A stretch of 64,000 nt of DNA, taken from positions 39,988,428 to 40,052,427 of the forward strand of contig CM036761.1 of the NCBI GenBank assembly GCA_020796225.1. The letters are read 5' to 3'. A program made the position numbers and the translations under genes. Below, piece by piece: positions 33,706-43,780 of the stretch (the stretch's first letter is position 1; each line of letters opens with the position of its first letter). Below the pieces are notes generated by a model that was not told the origin of the DNA, searched no databases, and saw nothing but the letters and a program-made list of their open reading frames with translations. Origin of the DNA: Arion vulgaris (taxonomy: Eukaryota; Mollusca; Gastropoda; Stylommatophora; Arionidae).

Positions 33706-33955
33706 GATTCTGCTGCCTCTCTTCCTGATAACACATGTAGCTGAGCCGTTTGTGAAAACGCTAGACAACCGCTGCCTCTCTTTTGTAGCACAGTAGCTGA
33801 GCCGTTTGTGATAAAAGCTAGACTACCGCTGCCTCTCTTCCTGATATCACATGTAGCTGAGCCGTTTGTGATAAACGTTAGGCTACCGCTGCCTTTCTTC
33901 CTGATATCACATGTAGCTGAGCCGTTTGTGATAAACGTTAGACTATATGCTGGTG
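33706..33955. repeat. About 62-bp tandem repeat, 4 copies
   Basis: Units with CTGCCTCTCTTCCTGATA, CACATGTAGCTGAGCCGTTT and GTGATAAACGTTAGACTA. The second copy is altered (TTTGTAGCACAGTAGC). Confidence 0.9.
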
Positions 33956-34124
33956 GGATATTGCTCTTGTAGCATAAGAAGGGCCAAGGCTTTTTTGTTT
34001 TGTATCCGTCTGTACAATTTTTGAGGTTGTTTCCGTGACCTATAGCAATATTTTTGAAATGTGAGTAATGAAAACTAATTTGACATGATATCATGTAACA
34101 AGTGTGATACGATACGAGGAACTC

Positions 34125-34505
34125 ACCTTCTGGTAATGTGAATCACTATGTGATAAGTTGAATTATCTGATAATGTGAATCACTGTGTGATAAGTTGAAT
34201 TATCTGATAATGTGAATCACTGTGTGATAAGTTGAATTATCTGATAATGTGAATCACTGTGTGATAAGTTGAATTATCTGATAATGTGAATCACTGTGTG
34301 ATAAGTTGAATTATCTGATAATGTGAATCACTGTGTGATAAGTTGAATTATCTGATAATGTGAATCACTGTGTGATAAGTTGAATTATCTGATAATGTGA
34401 ATCACTATGTGATAAGTTGAATTATCTGATAATGTGAATCACTATGTGATAAGTTGAATTATCTGATAATGTGAATCACTATGTGATAAGTTGAATTATC
34501 TGATA
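34125..34505. repeat. 37-bp minisatellite, about 10.5 copies
   Basis: Units ATAATGTGAATCACTGTGTG plus ATAAGTTGAATTATCTG; almost identical, varying at ACTGTGTG versus ACTATGTG, with the ACTATG type at both edges. Confidence 0.95.
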
Positions 34506-34564
34506 AAGTAAACAAGTGTATGATGAGATAAATCATTGTTTTATAAAAACAGTTAGTTATGTCC

Positions 34565-34840
34565 TAGGATGTGATAAAGTTGCACATTAATATAAATCAT
34601 TATTTGATAAGGTTGCAGGTTAATATAAATCATTATTTGATAAGGTTGCAGGTTAATATACATCATTATTTGATAAGGTTGTACGTTAATATAAATCATT
34701 ATTTGATAAGGTTGCAGGTTAATATACATCATTATTTGATAAGGTTGTACGTTAATATAAATCATTATTTGATAAGGTTGCAGGTTAATATACATCATTA
34801 TTTGATAAGGTTGCACATTAATATAAATCATTATTTGACA
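34565..34840. repeat. 33-bp minisatellite, about 8.5 copies, dimeric
   Basis: Units TTGATAAGGTTGCAGGTTAA plus TATAAATCATTAT. GCAGGTTAATATACAT and GTACGTTAATATAAAT units alternate, giving a 66-bp dimer. It ends about 70 bp from the protease stop codon. Confidence 0.95.
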
Positions 34841-34909
34841 AAAACCACAACGCTGATTGATAGAGTAAATCACTTTTTAATCAGATCTATCGCTGTCTGA
34901 GAAAACAAA

Positions 34910-35074
34910 TCAATGTTTAGCCCTGGCGAATCCAACTTGTTTGTTTTCGAAATCATATACTGAGTAATAAGGACTTAGGAAGACATCACCAAAGATCCAA
35001 GTATTATCAAACGGTGCAGAGAGATCCAATTCAGTAATTCCGCTCACGCAGAATGTCATACCACCACTGATCAC
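34910..35074 (-). CDS. Aspartic protease (pepsin/cathepsin D family A1), terminal exon
   Basis: Last coding exon of a secreted or lysosomal aspartic endopeptidase that cleaves proteins at acid pH. The minus strand reads TTTTACAG (acceptor), then 54 codons and TGA. Residues 1-9 read VISGGMTFC, with the cysteine that normally pairs in the C-terminal lobe. Residues 26-50 hold WIFGDVFLSPYYSVYD and NKQVGFA, the family signature WILGDVF...YY..[F/Y]D....[R/K]VG[F/L]A with F for the usual L. The acceptor is in phase 0. The catalytic Asp-Thr-Gly motifs lie in earlier exons at higher coordinates, which I could not find in this window. The full family length is about 380 residues, so this is a partial gene. 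The exon carries no stop or frameshift and looks intact; a lone processed or broken fragment cannot be excluded. Confidence 0.85.
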   Translation of the reverse strand: MISGGMTFCVSGITELDLSAPFDNTWIFGDVFLSPYYSVYDFENKQVGFARAKH

Positions 35075-35454
35075 CTGTAAAATAGAGACAGAAAAACATT
35101 GACTTTGTTTGTAGGCACATGTTCAAATAATATGAATCACGTCAGTATATTAGTACTATGATATATTCAACACAGTTTTTTATGTTGTCATAATGTTTAG
35201 TTTAGTGTAGCTTAGTCGACAGATCATCATCATCACAGCACATCCTTCACTTGGTACATATGTATTACAATCTATTACTCAGTATGTTCATGGGCGTATG
35301 GCAACTAGCGACTCTAGTTTAATAGGTTGGTTTTTTTTACTTTGACTTTGACTTTCATGAAAGGTATCTTGTCTAGATACAATGTGAATCACTACATTAG
35401 AAGTTTCTATGTTAATATTAATCACTGACATTTTAATTGGATTTTTTAATTGAC
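35075..35454. other. Putative protease intron, no exon seen
   Basis: AT-rich. TCACGTCAGTATATTAGTAC at 35,137-35,156 is a single-copy relative of the 34-bp array that starts at 35,897. Confidence 0.5.
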
Positions 35455-35560
35455 TATTTGATCTGATATCCTTGCCGTCTGCTATTTGATCTGATATTCT
35501 TGACGTCTGCTATTTGATCTGATATTTTTGACGTTTGCTATTTGATCTGATGTTCTTGCC
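35455..35560. repeat. 28-bp minisatellite, about 4 copies
   Basis: Units GATCTGATATTCTTGACGTC plus TGCTATTT. Confidence 0.9.
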
Positions 35561-35562
35561 GT

Positions 35563-35880
35563 CTGATTAGAGTTGAAGATTCAGCCTGTTTCCTTCAGTC
35601 GTTTGCATAAATTAGAGTTGAAGATTCAGCCTGTTTCCTTCAGTCGTTTGCATAAATTAGAGTTGAAGATTCAGCCTGTTTCCTTCAGTCGTTTGCATAA
35701 ATTAGAGTTGAAGATTCAGCCTGTTTCCTTCAGTCGTTTGCATAAATTAGAGTTGAAGATTCAGCCTGTTTCCTTCAGTCGTTTGCATAAATTAGAGTTG
35801 AAGATTCAGCCTGTTTCCTTCAGTCGTTTGCATAAATTAGAGTTGAAGATTCAGCCTGTTTCCTTCAGTCGTTTGCATAA
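35563..35880. repeat. 45-bp minisatellite, 7 identical copies
   Basis: Units ATTAGAGTTGAAGATTCAGC plus CTGTTTCCTTCAGTCGTTTG and CATAA. No differences between copies, so expansion or homogenisation is recent. The period of 45 bp gives a perfect 15-residue peptide repeat, an artefact. Confidence 0.95.
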
Positions 35881-35896
35881 TTCTTTGTCATACTAA

Positions 35897-36400
35897 CCAC
35901 GTCAGTATATTAGTTCTATGATAATATAAAACAGATTGGTATATTAGTTCTATGATAATATAAGACAGATTGGTATATTAGTTCTATGATAATATAAAAC
36001 AGATTGGTATATTAGTTCTATGATAATATAAAACAGATTGGTATATTAGTTCTATGATAATATAAGACAGATTGGTATATTAGTTCTATGATAATATAAA
36101 ACAGATTGGTATATTAGTTCTATGATAATATAAAACAGATTGGTATATTAGTTCTATGATAATATAAAACAGATTGGTATATTAGTTCTATGATAATATA
36201 AGACAGATTGGTATATTAGTTCTATGATAATATAAAACAGATTGGTATATTAGTTCTATGATAATATAAAACAGATTGGTATATTAGTTCTATGATAATA
36301 TAAGACAGATTGGTATATTAGTTCTATGATAATATAAAATAGATCAGTATATTAGTTCTATGATAATATAAAACAGATTGGTACGTTATGTGTTAGTTAT
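35897..36400. repeat. 34-bp minisatellite, about 14 copies, trimeric
   Basis: Units AACAGATTGGTATATTAGTT plus CTATGATAATATAA. Units with ATAAGACAG alternate with ATAAAACAG mainly every third unit, indicating a 102-bp higher-order repeat. Confidence 0.95.
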
Positions 36401-36949
36401 TAGTTTAAAACAGATTATTAGTTCTATGATAATATTGAACAGATTGGTATATTAGTTATATAATAATATAAAGAACATGTGGGACACCTAAAACAAGTTA
36501 TAACACGTTGCGATAATGACCAAGTGCCATGGAAATTGTGGGTTTGAAGCCAGGTTGGGTCATAATTTTCGGCGTACACATGTACTCATGTTTGCACTAT
36601 AGACAACTCTGATTCTTTCCTTGGTAATTTGAATTACAAGTATCCCTGAATGTCAGAGTAAAACTCGCCTGAATGACGAGGGACAATGATGATAATGAAT
36701 TCCGAACTTCTGTCTGTTATCCTCTTTTCCTACCAGTCGACTGTTTCCTGTAAGATAATCTTTGTAAGTGTACCGGACCTCATTACATGCCGAACCAAAC
36801 AGCTGCAATCTTACATCGTTTCACCATTAACAAGTTTAATGAATGTTTTCTAAAAACAAAGCAAAATTCGATGTTCTGGCCAACACTATGTTATCAGTGT
36901 CAAACATGGTTGATATACAGCAGCTTAATGAGCGGAAAAATCTAACGAC
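36401..36949. other. No recognisable gene
   Basis: Unique sequence with no clear coding on either strand. It would be intronic if the protease gene extends this far. Confidence 0.5.
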
Positions 36950-37330
36950 GGAGATGATGTTCTTAGAAGAGCTGCAGGTGTGACAATAAGAGACAAAATT
37001 AGAAATGAAGAAATCAGAAGAAGACTGGATGTGAAACCAGTCATGAATTCATAAAAGAACACCAGATTAAATGGTTTGGACACCTGACAGAATGTCCTGG
37101 TATCGCCTACCACAGAGAGCCACACAGAAAAGTATAATGAGTACAAAGCAAGAGGAAGACCACGCAAAGATGGAGCGACGGCATCAAGAACAGCCTTACG
37201 AAAATGAATATCAGCTTACAAAGTGCCATAAAACAAGAACACACAAATTCACTCTGTTTCACACCCTCCTCCAACACTTCTATGAAGATGTAAATGGTGG
37301 AAGAGAGGAAGAAGAAAAGCAAAACAAAAG
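36950..37330 (+). pseudogene. LINE ORF2 C-terminal fragment with 3' tail
   Basis: Reads RDKIRNEEIRRRLDVKPVMN, then after a frameshift the WFGHL motif, and RGRPRKDGATASRTALRK, all in the order usual for LINE ORF2 tails. It ends with AAATGGTGGAAGAGAGGAAG, a tail also seen in family J at 2,218. Several frameshifts. Confidence 0.75.
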
Positions 37331-37852
37331 AGTTAGGGTTTAGCAAGAAGGAATAGAATGTTTGTACTTTCAAGCTAGCTCCAAACAAAATCTAAGTATT
37401 CAAACCAAGTGTTTTGTCAACAAAATCTTCTCGGACATTCACACTGATCATTATCTTGTGATGTATATCTCAATGATCTATTTCGCTATTGATCACACAT
37501 GATTGACAGATTTATACGTTATCTTAATCATTATTATCTCTGATCGAGAGAAATTTTTTTAATTTCAATCTGATTAATTAGCATTTCTTGTATGTTTTGT
37601 TCATCCACACCTGAAAGTCTGAAGTTTGTTGATCCTGTACACTTTTGTTGTTTTATGTGTGTGTGCACACGCTGACGTAGATTATGTGCAAAAACATCCA
37701 CATAAACAAAAAATAACTTTTAATAAATAATGTACTGTAAGAAGATAACCAGTTAAGAAAACAAAAATAATAATGGATTGTAATAAATATATATACGTCA
37801 GCATGACCTGGTTTAGAAATGTTCAAATATTTGTATACATTTTGCACATTGA
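37331..37852. other. No recognisable gene
   Basis: AT-rich; short GTGTGTG tract near 37,657. Confidence 0.5.
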
Positions 37853-38165
37853 TTGATTGAAATGCCCGTCATCATTTCACTTCGGTGAATAACTATGTGT
37901 GCTCCGATTTCTTTCTTATAGATGAAGATTTCAGGGGCAGTACATGAATTTCGTAGCACCGTCGAGAGTCACCGATGTAATATTCAAAATAGTGACAATT
38001 TTTGTAGGAATTCTTTATCAATCTTTAAAAAAAAAACATTTCCAGGGCAGCGGCTTTGCAGCCTACTTCTAACGATTTTTAAATTTCAAGGGGTTCTTTC
38101 ACGTGTGTAATTTGAACACGAGACTTCCTTTTTATCGTTCGTCTCCGATAGGGTTAGAATCTCGA
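37853..38165 (-). mobile_element. SINE family B, inverted, partial
   Basis: (ATTG)n tail, then CACTTCGGTGAATAACTATG, GTAGCACCGTCGAGAG and CGTTCGTCTCCGATAGG. It covers the 3' two thirds; the tRNA head is lost. Confidence 0.75.
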
Positions 38166-38409
38166 TCTTACCTGCATATTATATATGTGCAGTTTAGGTT
38201 ACTTTATAGAGTCGGCAGAGGACGCACAGTGAGCTTGTTTATCGTAGAAGATTCTCCTATTTATTTTCATCATCATGTGTTATGCAGATAAACGTAGACG
38301 GTCATGGTTCACTATCTCTCACTATTAGCAAGTCCTTGATCAGGTTTCTGTACTTGTCTCGAACATGCCATATGATCAGACCTTAATAATTATTTATATT
38401 TCTGTCTCC

Positions 38410-39375
38410 TCCTTGCCATCTGCCCTTCAAGTCTGCCATTCTCTCTTCAAGTTTATCATGTTCCCTTCAAGTGTATCATGTTTTTTTCAAGTTTATCATG
38501 TTCTCTTCAAGTTTGTCATGTTCTCTTCAAGTTTGTCATGTTCTCTTCAAGTGTATCATGTTCTTTTCAAGTTTATCATGTTCTCTTCAAGTTTGTCATG
38601 TTCTCTTCAAGTTTATCATGTTCCCTTCAAGTTTGTCATGTTCTCTTCAAGTTTATCATGTTCTATTCAAGTTTATCATGTTCCACTCCAGGCTGCCCTT
38701 TTCTATTCAAGTTTGTCATGTTCCCTTCAAGTTTATCATGTTCTCTTCAAGTTTGTCATGTTCTCTTCAAGTTTGTCATGTTCTCTTCAAGTTTATCATG
38801 TTCCACTCTAGTCTGCCCTTTTCTATTCAAGTTTGTCATGTTCCCTTCAAGTTTATCATGTTCCCTTCAAGTTTGTCATGTTCTTTTCAAGTTTACCATG
38901 TTCCACTCCAGTCTGCCCTTTTCCATTCAAGTTTGTCATCTTACCTTCAAGTTTGTCATCTTACCTTCAAGTTTGTCATCTTACCTTCAAGTTTGTCATC
39001 TTACCTTCAAGTTTGTCATCTTACCTTCAAGTTTGTCATCTTAACTTCAAGTTTGTCATCTTAACTCAAGTTTGTCCTTTCCCTAAAGTTTGTCAGTTCC
39101 TTCAAGAATGCCATTTTCCTTTCAAGCTTGCAGTTTCTTCAGTTGCATTTTCCATTCAAGTTTTCATGTTACCTTAAAGTTTGTCCTGCTCCTGCAATTT
39201 TTAATTTAAGTTTGTCATATTCTTTTAAGTTTGCCATGTTCTCCGTTATCATGTTCCTTTCAAGTTTGCCATGTTCCCTTTAAGTTTGTCATGTTCCCTT
39301 TAAGTTTGTCATGTTCTCCTCAAGTTTGCCATGTTCCCTTTAAGTTTGTCATGTTCCCTTTAAAATTGTCATTTG
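38410..39375. repeat. 20-bp minisatellite, about 46 copies
   Basis: Units TTCTCTTCAAGTTTGTCATG. A divergent pair TTCCACTCCAGTCTGCCCTT marks blocks at 38,681, 38,801 and 38,901 (120 and 100 bp apart). The middle-right part changes to CATCTTACCTTCAAG and then becomes irregular. Three overlapping 150-200-codon frames are artefacts. Confidence 0.95.
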
Positions 39376-39549
39376 TAACTAAGATTTCACCTTTATTTCA
39401 TCTCATAACGTACCCAAAACGTTTACGACAATCTACATCCAGTTTTCCTGTTACCCATGCCTATAATGGGTGCATGAGCTTTCTGAGAGTTCAGGTTTGT
39501 TGCTGATACTATTGTGTTCTGCTCTATCACTGACACATTTACCAAACTG

Positions 39550-40690
39550 AACAACACCAAGTATCTATAGAAGCTGTCTAAGGGAACTGAAGTCGATTTC
39601 AACCAGTATAGAGTTATTGTGGGGTTAATCCTTGGCTATCTGCTTCTTTGATGGAGAAAACCATTACACTACGGTAAGGAGCATGGACATCAGGACCTAC
39701 ACTTATATGTCCGGAATTTACCACAAGGTTCCTCTTTATTACCCGTGATATTCAATATCTACACAGCAAATTTAGTCAAAATTCGGTAAACCGGATTAGG
39801 TCGAACACTGACTTTTGCAGAAGACATCTTAACATATTCAACTGAATCAGATAGAGAAGAAATGGTTGAAGACATTCAGAGAACATTGCATACCATATGG
39901 CTTTGGTGAAGAGAATTTCGCTTTAAGGTCAATCCTGAGAAGGCGTGTACGCTGTGGGGTTCTTTGAATAATTCCATAGTCAGAACTGATCCAAAGGAGT
40001 CACCTTTGATAGACATGCTTTTTTAGATTCGGGATAAGCTGTGTTATCTTGGAATAACACTTGATCGTAGTGTATCTTACACACGTCATGTTGAACACAC
40101 GATACAGTATTGCAAGAGTGGTCTTGTAGCTTTCAAGGTTATGGTAGTCGCACACTTTGAGCAGAGACTACTGGCCCTTCTGTTTCATCAACTCTTGTTA
40201 TGTCCATGGTAGAGACTACTGGCCCTTCTGTTTCATCAACTCTTGTTGTGTCCATGGCAGAGACTACTGGCCCTTCTATTTCATCAACTCTTGTTATGTT
40301 CATGGCAGAGACTACTGGCCCTTCTGTTTCATCAACTCTTGTTATGTACGTGGTAGAGACTACTGGCCCTTCTGTTTCATCAACTTGTTATGTACGTGGT
40401 AGAGACTACTGGCCCTTCTGTTTCATCAACTCTTGTTATGTTCATGGCAGAGACTACTGGCCCTTCTGTTTCATCAACTTGTTATGTCCAGGGTAGATTA
40501 CGGACTTGACATTCTCACGATATCAAGATCATAATATTAACGACACGAACGTATACAGAATGTAGGTAAGCGTATAACTCTAGCTGCACTAGAGAGACTC
40601 CCATTGTATAGATGATATCCTTGGCATTCTTTCACTACTCTCTCGTCATGCAAAAATCCAGGCTAATGCATATAAGCGGGTTAAAGGCGG
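39550..40690 (+). pseudogene. LINE reverse transcriptase fragment with internal 48-bp array
   Basis: Non-LTR reverse transcriptase. In order: LPQGSSLLPVIFNIYTANL (RT block 4 region, about 39,717-39,775), LTFAEDILTYSTESDREEM (catalytic FADD read as FAED at 39,814-39,825), IQRTLHTIW and VNPEKACTLWGSLNNS (block 6), LCYLGITLDRSVSYTRHVEH (block 7) and GLVAFKVM in the thumb. The frame then enters a 48-bp tandem array, after which ITDLTFSRYQ and HAKIQANAYKRVKGGRH continue the thumb. A few stops and the D-to-E change in the active site make it inactive. It could belong to the same element as the RNase H pieces, but no overlap proves this. Confidence 0.85.
40160..40495. repeat. 48-bp minisatellite within LINE RT thumb, about 7 copies
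   Basis: Units AGAGACTACTGGCCCTTCTG plus TTTCATCAACTCTTGTTATG and TCCATGGC. Each encodes a QRLLALLFHQLLL-like peptide that is normal LINE thumb sequence once. The 48-bp period keeps the frame. Two copies have a 3-bp deletion (TCAACTTGTTATG). Confidence 0.9.
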
Positions 40691-41019
40691 GAGACACACC
40701 CTGAACAAGGGTTGCCTTTTTTTAAAAATTTGTAGAAAAAAAACTAACAAACATATTGTCATACCATTCGTCCAAATGTTGCCAAAGACATTGTTTTTGA
40801 TGATAAACAACTTTTAGTGTTTGCTTTCTAATTATGTATTTAAAAAATAAATAATTTTCTTGAATATATATTTTTTAAAACCCTCCCCTTCATCGGTGAG
40901 TAGATTTCACAAATATAAGAAGTGCAAAGAATGTCAAACTAGCATATGTTGTACATATCACCCATAAATATAGTTGTACATGACCACAGTTATGGCTGCA
41001 CGAACGAGGAAGAATGGAA
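40691..41019. other. No recognisable feature
   Basis: AT-rich spacer after the LINE fragment. Confidence 0.5.
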
Positions 41020-41560
41020 ACAAGAACAAAAGGATAGAAATAAAAGAGAAAAAAAAAAAAATATAAACAGAGAGAAAGGAGAGAGAACGGAGATAAAGGA
41101 GAGAAAGAAAGAAATAGGAGAGCTATAGGAAAGAGATGAGAGAAAGGAGAGAAAGAAGAAATGGAGCATAGGGAAAAAGACATGTGAGAAAGGAGAGAAG
41201 AGTAAAAGAAGAGAAAGGAGAGATGAGAAAAGAGAAGAGAAAGAGAGAGAGAGAAAGAGAGAGAGAAAGAGAGAGAAAGAGAAAAGAGAGAGAGAGAGAA
41301 AAGAGAGAGAGAGAAAGAGAGAAAGAGAAGAGAGAAAAAGAGAGAAAGAAAGAGAGAAAAGAGAGAAGAAGAGAGGAGAAAAGAGAAAGGAGAGAGAAGA
41401 GAAAAGAAGAAAAGGAAGAGAGAAAAGAGAGCAGGAGAAAGGGAGAATGAGAAATAGAGAGAAGAGATTGAAAGAAAATAGAAAGAAAGAGAGGAGAAAT
41501 AAATATATGAAAGAAAGACAAGACGAAAGAGAAAATAGAGATAATGAGGGAATAATGGTG
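41020..41560. repeat. GA-rich low-complexity tract
   Basis: About 540 bp of GAGAAAGA-type sequence. Long Arg/Glu/Lys and Ser/Leu/Phe frames come from composition. Confidence 0.9.
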
Positions 41561-42018
41561 GACTCAAAGGTAACAGAGTCGATGAAAGACAATATTTATG
41601 AAGCACAACACAAAGCCAGATAGAAATCTCTTCTTACCCTGACGCTGTGATGCAAACCAGGACTTGAGAAGAGAAAGAAAGACAAGGTACGTACTGAAGA
41701 TGTGAGACAAACCAGGACTTGAGAAGAGAAAGAAAGACAAGGTGCATAGAGAGACTCGCTCCAGGTGTCTCCTTTTTCGACCTGACGCTGAAAGGCACAA
41801 CAGGATTAGAGAATAGATAAATAGAATAGAACGAACGAGAGAAAGAAGTAGAGTTACATCAGCATGTACAGGGAACTATCTAGTATTCCAGTTTTGAAAG
41901 TGTCCACAAAGGGAAATAGAGAGAAAAAATAGATAATGAATGAGAGAAAGAGAGAGAATAAGAGAGAGAAATAGAGAGAAAGAGAGAAAAAGAAATACAG
42001 AATAGAGAAAAGAGCGAG

Positions 42019-42049
<31 letters not shown>

Positions 42050-42310
42050 TAGAGAGACAGAGAGAGAGAGAGAGAAATAAAAGGGAAAGCCAGAGAAAAA
42101 AGATTTACATCAGCATTTTCAGTGAATTAACCAGTATTCCAGTCTTGAACGTGCACACAGAGAGAGAAAGAGAGAAAGAAAGAGAGAGAGATGAAGAGTG
42201 AGAGAGAGAAAGATAAAGAGGGGTAAAGAGGAGAGAATTTAGAGAAAGAAAGAGATTTACATCCCCATGTTAAGTTAATTAACCAGCATTTCAGCTTTTT
42301 ACCAGCTAGC
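41561..42310. repeat. Purine-rich tracts with a triplicated unique segment
   Basis: TTACATCAGCATGTACAGGG...GTATTCCAG occurs in related form at about 41,853, 42,107 and 42,252, each after a GA-rich run. CCAGGACTTGAGAAGAGAAA is also duplicated at 41,657 and 41,711. A (TA)n run lies at 42,020-42,040. Confidence 0.7.
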
Positions 42311-42356
42311 CCTATTCTGAAGGCAGCCGAACATCTCACTGACAGCTAAACAACAG

Positions 42357-42800
42357 ATGATCAGCAGCATTTTCATGCCTACTTTGTGTTACCAGAGTCA
42401 AATATGGACATCGAGTCAAGCACGGTTGCAAAAAATAACTACATGTGAAAAGCGATGCCTACAAAAATTTACCAAGAATACCAGAAGAGACATAGTCATC
42501 AACATCAGCATAAGAAATCAAGTTGGAAGAGAACCTTGCTTGAATTACATTAAGAAACAAAGAATGAAGTGGTTCGGTCACTTAATAAGAATGTAACAAA
42601 GCCCCACTGTATACAGTCTTCTACAACAGAACATAAGAAACAAAAGGCGTAAGGAACATCATGAAAGATAATGAATATATGGCATAGCAGAATCTTGTAA
42701 AAAAATCAAAATAATGATCACTCAAGCCACTAGAGCAGCGCAGGACCAAAACAGAAAACCACGGCATTGGGTAACAACCCGGGAACAGTGTAACGACAAA
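42357..42800 (+). pseudogene. LINE ORF2 C-terminal fragment
   Basis: Reads LCYQSQIWTSSQARLQKITT, then NQVGREPCLNYIKKQRMKWF, GHLIRM, the [Y]I..QR.KWFGHL.RM motif. Further on ATRAAQDQNRKPRHWVTTRE fits the C-terminal R..W segment. Stops interrupt the second half. Confidence 0.8.
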
Positions 42801-42807
42801 AGATAAT

Positions 42808-43034
42808 AAATCGTGGCATTTCCCTTAAAGGACGAGCCATCAGCTACGAGTAAACAAGTCTTGAATTTCAGGACCATATACGTTCAGAGTTGTCCATTGT
42901 TTTGCTTTCTGAACGGGTGGCGCCATCGTCCTTTTGTTAAAATCAACGGAAACAATTTGCAAGCAAACTGTCCGCAGCGTGATTCGAACTCAGAACGTCG
43001 GGGTTAATAGACCAAGTCACTAACCCCTAGGCCA
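42808..43034 (-). mobile_element. SINE family A, copy 2
   Basis: Reverse complement of copy 1: AATCGTGGCATTTCCC, GGTGGCGCCATCGTCCTTTT, AATTTGCAAGCAAACTGTCC and CAGCGTGATTCGAACTCAGA, ending CACTAACCCCTAGG. Confidence 0.8.
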
Positions 43035-43375
43035 CAGACAAAATACTTGTACAGGACATTTTAACATTTTTAAAAAAATGAGAGCTCTACTCGGCAGTTC
43101 CGCAACGAGTGGACTCAAGTACTTGAAAGCTCCATGTGTCTCATCCTGTTAGAAAGTGCTGCTCGGAGCTTGTTTTTGTTTATAAGTATGTGTCTATTCG
43201 CTATAAGAAGTCTGCCACTTTCTGGTACCGACCGGACGTTGTGCGCTGCACTTTGAACTTGGTCGAAGGGCAGAGAAGCAAGTTACATCATGATGCAAAT
43301 AAGTTAACTAGAGTTATGTCTCTTGGACGCGAACTTTCTCGTATAAACCAACTTTCAAAACTGAAACGAAATTGA
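43035..43375 (+). other. Unassigned 79-codon frame between two SINEs
   Basis: 43,136-43,375 (+) encodes a basic peptide ending RELSRINQLSKLKRN. It runs right up to the next SINE. No family recognised and no splice or promoter evidence; probably a remnant of another element. Confidence 0.2.
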
Positions 43376-43615
43376 AAATCGTGGCATATCCGTTTACATG
43401 ACTTAGTCATCAACAACAGTAAACGATTCGTCGATTTTATAGGCACCACTTATACGATCAGTAGTTTGACAACGCTTTCTGAACGATGAGGTCTATTTTT
43501 ATCGTTCGTAAAAATCCCAGGGAACTAATTTGCTTCCAAATTTTCCCGCCGCGGAGTTTGAACCAGATACGCTTGGGTTGAGATCAAGCTCAATACCGCT
43601 TAAGCTAAAGACAGC
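43376..43615 (-). mobile_element. SINE family A, copy 3
   Basis: AATCGTGGCATATCCG, ACAGTAAACGATTCGTCGAT, TAGGCACCACTTATACG and GTTTGAACCAGATACGC (reversed B box). More diverged than copy 2 and closest to 56,150-56,405. Confidence 0.75.
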
Positions 43616-43780
43616 AACACTGAAATTCTGGTTATAAAATGAATATATTATGGTAACGTTTTCACACTCTAAGACTAAGACTAAAATATTAGCTAGAATG
43701 GTAACATGCTACTGTAAGTCTCTGCATATTTTGAAATATTCACAAAATAGATGAGACTGCAGTAAACTATTTGATTGGCA

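Noticed and set aside
38365..39177. Three overlapping plus frames of 114-197 codons
   Set aside because: A 20-bp period reads through all three frames; pure repeat artefact.
40890..41606. 238-codon Ser/Leu/Phe-rich minus frame
   Set aside because: Composition effect of GA-rich DNA.
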